The notes under the pieces: generated by a model
Told to the model about the DNA's origin: nothing
Seen by the model: the letters and a program-made list of their open reading frames with translations, nothing else
Databases searched by the model: none
Shown: positions 28,590-38,225 of the stretch, piece by piece
Position numbering within the stretch: the first letter of the stretch is position 1
How the letters are laid out: each line of letters opens with the position of its first letter
Origin: Labrenzia sp. PHM005
GTDB taxonomy: Bacteria; Pseudomonadota; Alphaproteobacteria; Rhizobiales; Stappiaceae
Length of the DNA stretch: 64,000 nt
Reading direction: 5' to 3'
Assembly (NCBI RefSeq): GCF_006517275.1
Contig: NZ_CP041191.1
Span: 2,847,001-2,911,000, forward strand
Made by a program: the position numbers and the translations under genes

Positions 28590-29006
28590 TCAGACGGCGG
28601 CTGGAGGAGCGCGCGGGCCGAGACCACCAGAAGCGTGACTAACAACTGCGATCCGGGCCGGGGGTAGGGGCAATCCACGGCGTTCAAGGAGAAAATACGC
28701 CGGCTGGATTTTTTCGAAGGGAAGGATGGAGGCTTCGCACAATGTGCAAAGCGGACAGTGGCGTGAAGAGCCGTCTTCTTGGGAAGAATCGCCTGCGCCA
28801 ATGACACAAATATATGGCAGAGAGCCGTCCGGCAGACGGTATTGCGCCAACTCAAAATTGGATTGCGCAGCGGCAACAACGCGCGGGGCCGTCAGGACGG
28901 GAAATGCGGTTAATACCGCAAGCCCGATCAAAGCCAGAACCGTAGCGGTCCAGCTTATGAATTCCCTATATTTCAGATGTTTGCCTGAAGAGGGGATAAG
29001 CGTCAT
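28590..29006 (-). CDS. DUF2946-like periplasmic protein
   Basis: The 138-residue product has one N-terminal hydrophobic helix (ISWTATVLALIGLAVLTAF) that would act as signal or anchor, a central CPLCTLC motif within SRHCPLCTLCEASILP, and a Pro/Ala-rich end (GLGPRAPPAAV), the layout of DUF2946 proteins that accompany copper and cytochrome genes. The three closely spaced cysteines plus one upstream (YICVIG) suggest metal binding. It precedes the YcnI-like gene by about 117 bp and is probably in the same copper-handling transcript. Confidence 0.65.
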   Translation of the reverse strand: MTLIPSSGKHLKYREFISWTATVLALIGLAVLTAFPVLTAPRVVAAAQSNFELAQYRLPDGSLPYICVIGAGDSSQEDGSSRHCPLCTLCEASILPFEKIQPAYFLLERRGLPLPPARIAVVSHASGGLGPRAPPAAV

Positions 29007-29250
29007 TCCAGGTTCCGGTGAAGGGCTTCATGTATTCACCCGCAGCACGGGCAGGCCACAGGATTCGATACGAGCTACACTAAATAAATCTCAATGGCTA
29101 TGGATTGATAAAGGTCAAACGAACGGGGATCGGAGGGTTTGTGGTTCATCGGAAGTTCCGATGGAAAAACAGTCACAAAAACATTGCGCTGGCTAAGGTG
29201 CAGCTGTATATGATCGCAATCAGGCGGCGCATCTCGCACAGAGCCGACGT

Positions 29251-29328
<78 letters not shown>

Positions 29329-29371
29329 AATATCAATAACTTAGGTATTTTCCAAGGCTTGAAACTTACCC

Positions 29372-29392
29372 TGTGTAAGCACTGTGTAAGCA
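29372..29392 (+). repeat. Putative integrase arm-type sites, left end
   Basis: Two copies of TGTGTAAGCA in direct orientation with an 11-bp period. The same pair, with one base changed, occurs just inside the right junction at 61597-61617, in the same orientation. Position and spacing suit arm sites of a tyrosine integrase. Confidence 0.65.
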
Positions 29393-30083
29393 AGTTGACC
29401 GATTTCGCGAGCCCATTTGCGGATGCGGTTTTCCGCGCGGGGCAAACCTCTTCTCCTTTTTCTGAAATGGAAACGGCCGTAAGCCTCGTCACAAGTTGTC
29501 AGACTATTTTGTTTCCAACGAATTGCAGTATCTGATGAAACCGTCACCAGCTGTCATTGGCCGTAACAGATCTGAATAGGCTACGAGGGCCAGTACACAA
29601 ACATAATCATAAACATCAATCTAACGTGTTTTGAAAAACACCGCGTGGTTCCAAGTCCTGCGGCCGCGAATAACCCCGTGGGGCGAAGGGGCTCTGAAAG
29701 GACCCGCTGCGGATTGGTGGGGGGGATGAGGTGTTCCGTTTAGGCCGGCTCCAAAAATCAACGCGCTCAAATTCAGCTGCAATAGTTTTCTCAGTCGGAC
29801 TGTTTGCTGCGCGCCAGGAATGGTTAGGTCCTCCGGCTACTCGCTGAGCCAAGGCAGCTGTCATCCTCTTGATCCCAGTCTTGGCCAAGAAAACAGCTGG
29901 TCTTTCAGCCTCACCATCAATTTGAAGCCGTGTTTTTCTGGCGGTTTCGGATGCTGATTAACCAAGTTTTAAGGTAAGTTAAGACATTCTTAAATTAACT
30001 GTTAAAGTTGCATTAAATTTGCGGTTGCAGGACGAGGCCAATTTCCGGCAGCCAGCGCTTGATCCAAATCGGCGGAGTTTGGA
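29393..30083. other. Left island end, no gene called
   Basis: About 690 bp. Open frames up to 90 codons exist (for example minus 29616-29888) but have skewed composition and no recognisable motif. It holds one copy of a degenerate repeat (29633-29710) and, at its right end, the promoter region of the first repeat-protein gene. Confidence 0.5.
29633..29710 (+). repeat. Degenerate ~80-bp repeat, left copy
   Basis: Ungapped similarity with 57773-57850 includes GCGAATAA-CCCGTGGG and CTGAAAGGACCCGC; roughly three quarters of bases agree by eye. The two copies bracket the cargo genes in the same orientation. Confidence 0.6.
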
Positions 30084-30860
30084 ATGGACGCGTTTGAGTT
30101 TGTTCAAAGTATTTTTGATGCTAACCACTATCTTGCGAATAATTCGGACGTCGAACAGTCCGGGTTGGAGCCGTGGTTTCATTTTGTAACCTTCGGCATT
30201 GAGAGCGGCCGGGATCCGAGCCCCTATTTTGATACCAGTTATTACCTGGCGCAGAACCCCGACGTCGTTGCCTCCGGCATGGACGCGTTCACGCATTTCC
30301 TGGAGCACGGACTCTTTGAAGGGCGGGTGCCGTCGCCACTGTTTGATGCGGACTATTATCTCAGCCAAAATCCGGACGTGGCTGCGTCTGACCTGACCCC
30401 CTATTACCATTTTATCGTCTTCGGCCAGGAGGAAGGCCGCTTGCCGATGGAGAGCGCGCCGCTTGACGCAGAAGCGCCCTCAAGCGGGGCAACTGACAAC
30501 CTTGATAAACCGCTGCTATTGTTGGGGACGGATCAAGCCGATCAATTGGTTGGCGGGGCGGCCAATGATGTTCTTGTCGGTGCAGGTGGCAACGATGTTT
30601 TGAACGGCGGCGACGGCCAGGACATTTTCGGGTTTGCCCTTGGATTTGGCCAGGATGTCATTCAGGACTTCAATGTCACTGAGGACATTTTGAGGATGCA
30701 ATCCCTGGATATCGGCAGCTATGCCGATCTTCAGGTGGCCGCGGTCGTCGAGACAACCGGTGATGACACCTTGATCAGCTTTGACGACGGGTCCAGCCTC
30801 ACGCTCATTGGTGTGGCCGATCCCAGCACTATTGAGTTCATGCCACTGCCATTGGCCTAA
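30084..30860 (+). CDS. RTX protein with three NPDV/EGR tandem repeats
   Basis: I recognise the parts but not the whole of this 258-residue protein. Residues 11-121 are three repeats of about 38 residues, each with FD-x2-YYL-x2-NPDV, then an HF-x3-G-x2-EGR ending (copies at 11-48, 49-86, 87-121). Residues 157-182 are glycine/aspartate nonapeptides of the RTX calcium-binding type (VGGAANDVLVGAGGNDVLNG), followed by a C-terminal beta-rich region (DVIQDFNVTEDILRM) typical of type I secretion substrates. There is no Sec signal peptide, so export through a host type I system is inferred. The protease and a second RTX protein nearby share the repeat. Confidence 0.8.
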   Translation: MDAFEFVQSIFDANHYLANNSDVEQSGLEPWFHFVTFGIESGRDPSPYFDTSYYLAQNPDVVASGMDAFTHFLEHGLFEGRVPSPLFDADYYLSQNPDVAASDLTPYYHFIVFGQEEGRLPMESAPLDAEAPSSGATDNLDKPLLLLGTDQADQLVGGAANDVLVGAGGNDVLNGGDGQDIFGFALGFGQDVIQDFNVTEDILRMQSLDIGSYADLQVAAVVETTGDDTLISFDDGSSLTLIGVADPSTIEFMPLPLA

Positions 30861-30951
30861 ACGACTTCAGCTTTCGGTTTTTGTCAGACCTTTGGCTCTT
30901 GGCGGGAGCAGTCACCACGTCCGCCAACTGTTTGACGCGCCGGTCGTGCGA

Positions 30952-32472
30952 TCACATCTCAATATAGAGCTGTGCGGCGGAGAGGCTCATGCCTTGAACG
31001 TCGACAAGATCCGGGTTTGCATCCAGGAACGCGGCCGCATCAAAGGTGATCCCGCGGCCCTCCGCCAGGCCGAACTCCAGATAGTGCAGCACACCGGCTT
31101 CTATGTCCGCCCCGTAAACCTCAATGAGATCGCGGTGGGAGGCGATATAATCCAGAGCGGAAAAGTCGATCGTCCGGCCTTCATCAAGCCCGTGTTCCAC
31201 CAAATGGGTGTAGAGCAAGTCCTCATCCGTACCAAACGCTTCAGCAACGTCAGCATGGCTGGCCGCATACTCTAGAAGCGAGATGCTGGTCTGGCTGGCA
31301 ACGTCCACATCGATATCGGCAAACGAGATGGTCTCGATACTTGTGAGTTGATCAGTGCCTTGAGCGCTGTGAATGACAATCGGGCGCGTATCAAAGACAT
31401 AAACCGTGGCAGCGTCCTGATCGGCTTGGATAACAAAGGTGTCCCGTCCTGCACCGGCATCAACGACGTTGTTTAGCGCGTTCCCAAGGATGACGTCGTT
31501 GCCTCTGCCTGTCACCGCGTTTTCGATATCAGCGCCAAAAGCGATCGAGATGTTGTTAACAAGGCCAGCCGTGCTGGAAAATCCGCCGGGATTGAGATCC
31601 AGAACCGTATCTTCCGAAAAGCCGCTGAAATCGAGCGTGTCGATCCCGGCAGCGTCCCAGATCGAGAGGACTGGTTCTCTGTTTTGCGCAAAATCGAACA
31701 ACGGAGAATCCGTGTTTGAGTTAAAGCCGTAGACGGTATCCCCGGTGCGCGTTTCCATGTTGGCGCCATACTTGGCTTGGATCGCCGCAATATCATGAAG
31801 CATTGGGGTTTGAGCATAAGAGGTGCCGTACTCTGCACCCGTGTTGTCTTCATCCCAATAAGACATGATGGAATATTGCTGGCTGTCTTCCGCGTATTCG
31901 GCGTTCCGTGCGTAGGACAACCGGCCGCTTCCGGCGTTGTAGTCACCTGGATGCAGCTGCCCGATCGAGTGACCGAGTTCGTGGACCAGAACCTTGAAGC
32001 CGTAGTTCCCGACTTCTGGATTGATGTTGAAGCCAACGGTGCTGTTGACCCAAACGTCTCCAGACCACGCGCTTGTGCCGGGCAGATAAGCGTGCGCGGC
32101 GGAATAATAAGCGAGACTGGACGAGTTGGCGAAACTGATATCCCCAACGCCGCCAACGGTCTCTTCAAAGGTGATGTCAGCGACATCGCTCCAGGTCGAC
32201 AAAGCCAAACGGGCCATGACTTCCTGTTGCTCGGAAAATGCCCGGAACCCGGTGTACTGATCTTCGCCAAACGCGTAAGCCGGCAGGGATGTCGCAAAGG
32301 AATACGTAATCGGGCCGGATGTTGTCCAGGAATAGTCCCCCCGGTTCAACTGAGTGATAATCTGGTCGATTGGCGTTCCGGAATTGGACGCAGAATTCTC
32401 GCTGTCATTTCCAGAAGATGCCCGGAAATGATCGACGCCATCACACATTGGATGGTGACAAAATCCACACAT
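30952..32472 (-). CDS. Serralysin-like M10 zinc metalloprotease with repeat tail
   Basis: The 506-residue product is an M10B-type secreted metallopeptidase. The zinc site is HELGHSIGQLH (His164, Glu165, His168, His174) and the Met-turn is SIMSYWDE (Met203). A serralysin C-terminal region with the RTX-like GRGNDVILGNALNNVVDAGA follows. The last 110 residues contain three diverged copies of the repeat seen in the island's RTX proteins (HLVEHGLDEGR, HYLEFGLAEGR and a final YLDAN-type unit as FLDANPDL). The N-terminus, MCGFCHHPMCDG, is unusual, with Cys and His that could bind metal. No Sec signal. Divergent from the second RTX gene. Confidence 0.88.
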   Translation of the reverse strand: MCGFCHHPMCDGVDHFRASSGNDSENSASNSGTPIDQIITQLNRGDYSWTTSGPITYSFATSLPAYAFGEDQYTGFRAFSEQQEVMARLALSTWSDVADITFEETVGGVGDISFANSSSLAYYSAAHAYLPGTSAWSGDVWVNSTVGFNINPEVGNYGFKVLVHELGHSIGQLHPGDYNAGSGRLSYARNAEYAEDSQQYSIMSYWDEDNTGAEYGTSYAQTPMLHDIAAIQAKYGANMETRTGDTVYGFNSNTDSPLFDFAQNREPVLSIWDAAGIDTLDFSGFSEDTVLDLNPGGFSSTAGLVNNISIAFGADIENAVTGRGNDVILGNALNNVVDAGAGRDTFVIQADQDAATVYVFDTRPIVIHSAQGTDQLTSIETISFADIDVDVASQTSISLLEYAASHADVAEAFGTDEDLLYTHLVEHGLDEGRTIDFSALDYIASHRDLIEVYGADIEAGVLHYLEFGLAEGRGITFDAAAFLDANPDLVDVQGMSLSAAQLYIEM

Positions 32473-33556
32473 GAGCCATCGTTCGGAGAAAGTATTCTCC
32501 GTCCCTGTATCGGAATTCTTTAAGTAAATTCCTGATCGATTTTTGATGAGCTCATCATGTCAGGTGTTGTGAAAATAAAAGTGAACAAAAAGCAGATAGA
32601 ATACGTATTGGAAGTTGTCGTTAATATAATTTGAATTGTGAATTAACGTAAAATAAACTTAAAAAACTACTACTCGTGTTAGGTATTCGTTATTGTAAAT
32701 GGAAATTAATAGTAAAAGTGGCGTTTACTATAGGCGTCCGATCCAGAGACAGAACACCTCTCAGGCGAAGCTCGTAGGCCGATATCAGCCCGGAAACACT
32801 GGGAATTTCGGTGAGGAAACCGTGAGTCGGAGCGCGGCCGGAAACCGATAACAGGGCCAATAAACAGCTGTGCCTGAGCTGTGGTGGTAACCAAGAGGCT
32901 GCGGAAAGTTTGCTGCCTGAGCCGATCCAACACCATGGGGCAGCCCAAGTCTCATCGACAGATTCAACAGGGCCATATTCAATCGGGTGGTTCTTTATTA
33001 AATGAAGACCGGTCGTGAAGGGGGCTGGATCGGGGGAGAGACGCCAGGCGTCAGAGCTGAGTTGTTAAGATTGGGCGTGCCGCAAATACAACTGCAGCAG
33101 CCTTAATACCGTGCATCGTCGGACCAGACTGTCCAGGTGACGAACCCGGCGTGTTGTCCCGACAAAAGACAACTGGAACTCGAGCGGGAAACGGGGTTGT
33201 TAGCAAAAATTTCTCTGCAACTCCCGATCATTAGTATTCAAACAGGGGTGGTACTAGGCGTTAATTGCCTGGCTAAATAAGTTGACGTGCAAACATAATT
33301 GCCTCCCTGAATGCCTGTAAAAATGGGAAAAAAAACCTAGAACTGTCAGATGCCTCAGGGGTACTTTTCGGGGCGTTTTTATGTGCATTGCGAAAAATCT
33401 GTTGCGCTGCATTGCAGGGCGAGTGACCGGTTGTGGTAAATATTGTTTTAAAACAGTAGGTTAATGTTTCGTAAAATTTTCACTTGATTTACCAATTCGC
33501 CTGTGGATTCAATTACCTCAAGTATGAGTTGATATTTATATTTAGGGTTGAGTATT
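32473..33556. other. 1.1-kb intergenic region between divergent protease and RTX genes
   Basis: The stretch is AT-rich near the protease start (32520-32720) and again before the RTX gene (33430-33550). It must hold both promoters. I found no RNA gene, tRNA or recognisable coding sequence; minus-strand frames around 32706-32982 lack support. Confidence 0.5.
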
Positions 33557-34840
33557 ATGACCATTGGGACTGAGGCTCTCTCGGAGAACATTTTTCTCCT
33601 TTCTGAGGAAGAGCAGACCGAAGTAAACTCCATCCTTGACGGGTTTGAGGTTGACGAAAACGGCAACTTGGTAGGGCCGTCCAACGGACAAGATCCACTC
33701 GGAAACCCTATCCCTGGCGTTGAGGCCCCGGCTGTCGTCTATGACGTTTTTGATCCCGGAGAGAATGTGAATGGCCCCCTCTCGGACGAAGGATCTGATG
33801 GGATCTTCATTCAGGGTGGTGGAGACCGGACGATTGACGGCTCCGGCCTGACCGAAGACTTCACGCTTATCGGCGGTGAAGGATCGGAAGATTTCACAAC
33901 CGGTACCGGCAATGACCGGATTGTCACCGGCGGCGGCAACGATAACGTCCGCGTTACCGGTGGAGAAAACAACATTCTGCTCGGAGACGGCGACGATGTT
34001 GCCGATGCTGAGGGCGGAAATGCAGCGGCATCGGAGGCGCAAGGCGGTGCAAACCCAGCGCAATCCGACGGAACGGCGCCATCCTACTTCGACAGCGACC
34101 AATATCTCCGTGACAACGCGGATGTTGCCAACGCTGTGACCAGTGGTGGGTTCTCCAGCGCCTACGAACACTTCACCTTGCACGGTTTGTCTGAAGGCCG
34201 GTCACCGAACGCCAACTTCGACAACGACTTCTATCTTGCTCAAAACGCTGATGTGGCTGCGGCTGTTGAAAGCGGCATGTTCTCATCGGGCCTTGAGCAC
34301 TTCATCCTGTTTGGACAGTTTGAAGGGCGCCAGCCTGCGGCAGATATCTCGATCGAGAAATATCTGGATGCCAACCCGGACGTTGAAGCAGCCGTTTCTG
34401 GTGATGTCAGCGAAGCTTATGGCCATGCCTTCCGTCATGGTGGAAGCGAGGGCCGTGCAACATCTGCGCAGGATACCATGGATGGCGGTGCCGGCAATGA
34501 CACGCTGCGCGGCGGTCTTGGTGACGATACGATCGACGGTGGCACGGGTAATGACATCATCTCGGGCGGTGCCGATGACGACACCCTGACCGGCGGTGCC
34601 GGCGAAGATACCTTCATCTTTGGCGCCGACAGTGGAAATGACCGCATCACCGACTTTGAAGCTGGGACAGACACACTTGATATCACCGGCCTTGATACAA
34701 CGGCCGCGGATCTTGTGACCGGCGTATCGTCTGACGCAGATGGCAATGCCGTCGTGACGTTCTCCTCCGGCAATACCGTGACGCTTGTCGGTGTCAGCGC
34801 CTCTAGCGTGAACGATAGCTTCTTCACCGACAATTCTTGA
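33557..34840 (+). CDS. RTX calcium-binding protein with three NPDV/EGR repeats
   Basis: The 427-residue acidic protein begins without a signal peptide. Residues 88-150 have loosely RTX-like Gly/Asp strands; residues 177-301 contain three tandem repeats (SDQYLRDNADV ... HFTLHGLSEGR; NDFYLAQNADV ... HFILFGQFEGR; IEKYLDANPDV ... EGR). Residues 309-355 hold regular RTX nonapeptides (DGGAGNDTLRGGLGDDTIDG), then a C-terminal secretion-type domain ending in SFFTDNS. It would be a calcium-folded surface or secreted protein exported by a type I system. It heads a run of rightward glycosyltransferase genes, 33 bp before the first. Start ATG chosen over a TTG 9 bp upstream. Confidence 0.85.
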   Translation: MTIGTEALSENIFLLSEEEQTEVNSILDGFEVDENGNLVGPSNGQDPLGNPIPGVEAPAVVYDVFDPGENVNGPLSDEGSDGIFIQGGGDRTIDGSGLTEDFTLIGGEGSEDFTTGTGNDRIVTGGGNDNVRVTGGENNILLGDGDDVADAEGGNAAASEAQGGANPAQSDGTAPSYFDSDQYLRDNADVANAVTSGGFSSAYEHFTLHGLSEGRSPNANFDNDFYLAQNADVAAAVESGMFSSGLEHFILFGQFEGRQPAADISIEKYLDANPDVEAAVSGDVSEAYGHAFRHGGSEGRATSAQDTMDGGAGNDTLRGGLGDDTIDGGTGNDIISGGADDDTLTGGAGEDTFIFGADSGNDRITDFEAGTDTLDITGLDTTAADLVTGVSSDADGNAVVTFSSGNTVTLVGVSASSVNDSFFTDNS

Positions 34841-34873
34841 AGCTGATATTTGACAGCGAAGTAGAATAGTGAC

Positions 34874-36982
34874 GTGAGTGACAGCGTTATTGGAATTGAA
34901 ATGGGCGGTGGGATTGTAACGACACGTTTGCAATCCGCTGCCCCTTTCTTTTTGGTCGACGAGAACCGGATTGGTGTGGTCTGCGAAATTGATGGCGACC
35001 CTGCACCGCTCATTCAAAATGTTCTGAAACATCTGAATGTTTCCTACACAGTCTACAGCCCCCCAGGCGGACCGCGGTATCTGATCCTCTGTTTCCCCAA
35101 GCAGCTCTATTCGCAGGCACAGAACAAAGCCGTCCTTGGTGGACGGGAAACCGGGCGCCCGGTGTTGGTAATTGAAAGCGGCGATTATCCGGAGACCGCA
35201 ACACCCAACACAGGCGACCAGTTTGCCGGTTTATCGAAGGTAGAAATCCTGGCGCGGCTGTTTAGCCGCTCCGGTCCAAATCTAAATCATTATATTAAAA
35301 AGCAAGCCACCGATCTGCTCGGCGACGCGCACAACGTATTTGAGGGCATATCCTTTACCGAAGTGCCGCTTCGCAAGGACATGGAGCCGTTTTCTGTTTC
35401 CACCATCACAGGTGAATTGAAACCGGTGAGACATGCCAGCGGGTTCAACGGTGAACGCGACGGTGCCTGGTATTTTTCCGAAACGCCTGAGAAGGACGAA
35501 GAAACGATTTTGATCGGGGAGGGAGCCTTTTACCGGCTTAAAAGATCGACTTCTTCTGAAAGTTACTTTCAAAAATCCGCAAAACAGCCGTCTCAAGAGG
35601 TTCTCAATCAGCGCGAGAAGCTGGGGCACTTCTTGACACGTTTAGGTGGATGCCCGGAGCAATTGAAAGCCTTTTCAGCCCTCCAGAAAATGCAAAATAT
35701 CAATCCGGCAGAATATGCTTGGCGGGACGATGTCCGGTTTGTGATTGACTGTGTGGTTGGGCTGGAAGACGCCATATTTGTCGCTGGAGAGTATAAAGAC
35801 AGCTCTGGCCTCATTGAGGCAATTACGATCCGGACCGCGTTTGGTGAGACCGTTGCTCTGGACCCGCTCATGCATCGCCCGGCCGGTGCGAAGAACAAAT
35901 TCTGCGCTTTGGTTCCTGTGAAACGCGGTGGCAGGTACAACACGCAAATCCGTGGTCAAGTGAAGCTGGCATCGGGAATGATCGCTCCAATCATTTCCCC
36001 TTATTGGGCGGGCGACCTCTATGAAGCCCGGACGAAAATACTCTCATCCCTGCCACCTGCTTGTTTGACGCCGGACATATTGGGATCGGTCATCGGTCCC
36101 TCGCTGCATAAGGCTTATGAGACCTATATCGAACCGGCCAAGGTGTCGGATATCGTGGAGTTTGATCATTCCCTCGATGAGCCCGACTGCTCGCTGATTA
36201 TTCCGCTCTACAAAGAGTACGGATTTATCAAAGCGCAACTTCAGAATTTTTTCTTCGATGAAGATTTCAAGAATGTCGAAGTGATTTATGTGCTGGATCG
36301 CCCAGAGGATGCTGCGGCTGTCGAACACCTCATCAAAGGGCTCTTGCGGATCTATAAGGTCCCAGTCCGGCTGGTGGTCAACTCCAAGAATTCTGGCTTT
36401 GCCGGTGCATCCAATCTGGGCGCAAGCGTGGCCTCTTCAGACCTTCTATTGTTCTTTAATTCAGATGTTGTGCCAACACAAAGCAGTTGGATTTCAAACT
36501 GGATCTCGCAGCACAAATCTGTCGCATCCGTTGGAGCGTCAGGACCGCGGTTGTTATATGCCGATGGCTCTCTTCAGCATGCAGGCCTCTATTCTGAGCA
36601 AGATCTTTTGCCCTGGTATACGAACCATCACTATTTTAAAGGCTATCCAGGGGACTTTCCGGGCGCACTTGAAAACCGGTCCGTTCAAGGGGTAACAGGC
36701 GCTTGTCTCATGATGGATAAGGACTTGTTTGAGGAACTTGACGGCTTCTGTGACGAATTTGTGGTGGGCGATTTCGAAGATTCTGATCTTTGCCTGAAGG
36801 CTTTGAATGCCGGTCGGGAAAATCACTATTTTGGAGACATCTGTCTGTATCATTTTGAACGCGCGTCGATGACTCAAAACCAGGCTTATTCAAAGTCCGG
36901 GGCCGTCCGTTACAACGGCTGGCTTCATACGCAAAAGTGGCAAGGCCTTCTTCCGCAATTAGCACAGTTCGGGGCAGGCTAA
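34874..36982 (+). CDS. Large glycosyltransferase, GT2 family
   Basis: The 702-residue cytoplasmic protein starts at GTG. The first ~430 residues are not recognised. Residues ~435-690 are a GT-A fold family 2 transferase: SLIIPLYKEYGFIKAQLQNF, NSKNSGFAGASNLGA, the metal-binding FFNSDVVPTQ (D-x-D-like), and VTGACLMMDKDLFEELDGF with GDFEDSDLCLKAL as the acceptor region. This resembles rhamnosyl-type GT2 enzymes. It lies 33 bp downstream of the RTX gene and one base before the next transferase, so a single operon is likely; the adjacent RTX protein is an attractive acceptor, by position only. Confidence 0.85.
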   Translation: MSDSVIGIEMGGGIVTTRLQSAAPFFLVDENRIGVVCEIDGDPAPLIQNVLKHLNVSYTVYSPPGGPRYLILCFPKQLYSQAQNKAVLGGRETGRPVLVIESGDYPETATPNTGDQFAGLSKVEILARLFSRSGPNLNHYIKKQATDLLGDAHNVFEGISFTEVPLRKDMEPFSVSTITGELKPVRHASGFNGERDGAWYFSETPEKDEETILIGEGAFYRLKRSTSSESYFQKSAKQPSQEVLNQREKLGHFLTRLGGCPEQLKAFSALQKMQNINPAEYAWRDDVRFVIDCVVGLEDAIFVAGEYKDSSGLIEAITIRTAFGETVALDPLMHRPAGAKNKFCALVPVKRGGRYNTQIRGQVKLASGMIAPIISPYWAGDLYEARTKILSSLPPACLTPDILGSVIGPSLHKAYETYIEPAKVSDIVEFDHSLDEPDCSLIIPLYKEYGFIKAQLQNFFFDEDFKNVEVIYVLDRPEDAAAVEHLIKGLLRIYKVPVRLVVNSKNSGFAGASNLGASVASSDLLLFFNSDVVPTQSSWISNWISQHKSVASVGASGPRLLYADGSLQHAGLYSEQDLLPWYTNHHYFKGYPGDFPGALENRSVQGVTGACLMMDKDLFEELDGFCDEFVVGDFEDSDLCLKALNAGRENHYFGDICLYHFERASMTQNQAYSKSGAVRYNGWLHTQKWQGLLPQLAQFGAG

Positions 36983-36983
36983 A

Positions 36984-38225
36984 TTGAAAATTTTACATCT
37001 GGCCCACAACCATCCGGCTTTTCATGCGGGGGGGACCGAGATTTTTGCAAAGGAACTGTCTGGTGAATTGGATCAGGTCGAAGGAGTTAAATCCCACTTT
37101 CTGGCGGCAGCCCTGAAACAGCACCGAACCCCGCATCCCGGAACGTCTTTTGTAGCAGAGCCGGACCATGCTGCCGATTTTGTCATATCCGGTGGCCACT
37201 TTATTCCATTTTCGCTCAGTCAATCAGATACATATGGTTTTTTGAGCGAGTTTGGCAGGTTGCTCACCGACCTGAAGCCGGATGTGGTTCATTTCCATCA
37301 TGTTTTGTTGTTTGGAATTGAGGCGTTCGCGGTTGTCAAAAACAGTGTTCCAGGCGCAAAAGTCATCATGACACTGCATGACTATTACCTCATTTGCGCA
37401 AATGAGGGTTTGATGCTGACGTCCCAGGGCAAAATCGCAGAATCCACAAGTCCAACCTATTGGCAGCGGGAATTTCCCAAAGAGTCTGTTGTCAATCTTG
37501 CCTTGCGGGAACAGTCCATCAGAACGGCCCTAAAGGCAGTGGATGAGTTTGTCTCGCCCTCCGCGTTCCTCAAATCAGTTTTTGTTGATTGGGGCATCTC
37601 GGCAGAAAAAATTAGGGTCATTCACAACGGATATCCGCTATCGACCGTGGCGCCTGCGTTGCCGGAAACCGTCGAGCCATCATATGATTTCGGCTTTTTT
37701 GGGCATCTGAACGAACCCAAAGGTGTTCAGGTATTTCTGAAAGCAATGGAGTTGGCTCTTGCTCAGACTGACCAGCACTTGACGGCGGTCGTCTACGGAA
37801 GCGACAGGTTCGCGCCGGAAGACCATAAAGACACGATCGCGAACTACCGGACTAATCTGACCGAGAATGTCAGCTTTTTTGGCGACTATCAAAGGCAGGA
37901 TGTCATTCGTTTGATGCAGGGCGTCCGCTGGGTGATCATCCCCTCGATTTGGTGGGAGAACGATCCACTGACTGTTCAGGAAGCCAAGATTGCGCGCCGT
38001 CCAATCTTGTGTTCAGACATCGGCGGAATGGCGGAGCGTGTGCTGCCAGGTCAAGATGGCTTTCATTTTCCATGTGGCAATGCCGGAGCCTTGGCCAAAT
38101 TGATGATTGAGGTAGCATCCGGCGTTCGGGATCTGAACAAGACGTCTGACAACTCTACGTCGATGCCGGACTGTTTGAATGCATATATGGAGGTCTACCG
38201 AGATGTTCTCAACGACCGTCCGTAA
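36984..38225 (+). CDS. Glycosyltransferase, GT4 family
   Basis: This 413-residue product has the GT-B fold: an N-terminal acceptor domain with HLAHNHPAFHAGGTEIFAKEL and VVHFHHVLLFG, and a C-terminal sugar-nucleotide domain with DFGFFGHLNEPKGVQVFLKA, the WWENDPLTVQEAKIARRP segment containing the family's acidic E-x7-E motif, and GNAGALAKLM. It starts at a TTG directly after the stop of the previous gene, and overlaps the following gene by 23 bp, so the chain is tightly coupled. Donor and acceptor unknown. Confidence 0.88.
   Translation: MKILHLAHNHPAFHAGGTEIFAKELSGELDQVEGVKSHFLAAALKQHRTPHPGTSFVAEPDHAADFVISGGHFIPFSLSQSDTYGFLSEFGRLLTDLKPDVVHFHHVLLFGIEAFAVVKNSVPGAKVIMTLHDYYLICANEGLMLTSQGKIAESTSPTYWQREFPKESVVNLALREQSIRTALKAVDEFVSPSAFLKSVFVDWGISAEKIRVIHNGYPLSTVAPALPETVEPSYDFGFFGHLNEPKGVQVFLKAMELALAQTDQHLTAVVYGSDRFAPEDHKDTIANYRTNLTENVSFFGDYQRQDVIRLMQGVRWVIIPSIWWENDPLTVQEAKIARRPILCSDIGGMAERVLPGQDGFHFPCGNAGALAKLMIEVASGVRDLNKTSDNSTSMPDCLNAYMEVYRDVLNDRP

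Noticed and set aside
29616..29888. 90-codon minus-strand open frame at the left island end
   Set aside because: Contains the degenerate repeat in an arbitrary frame; low-complexity Pro/Arg sequence, no motif.
31777..32523. Plus-strand open frame of 248 codons
   Set aside because: Antisense to the metalloprotease, whose zinc site and Met-turn are clear.
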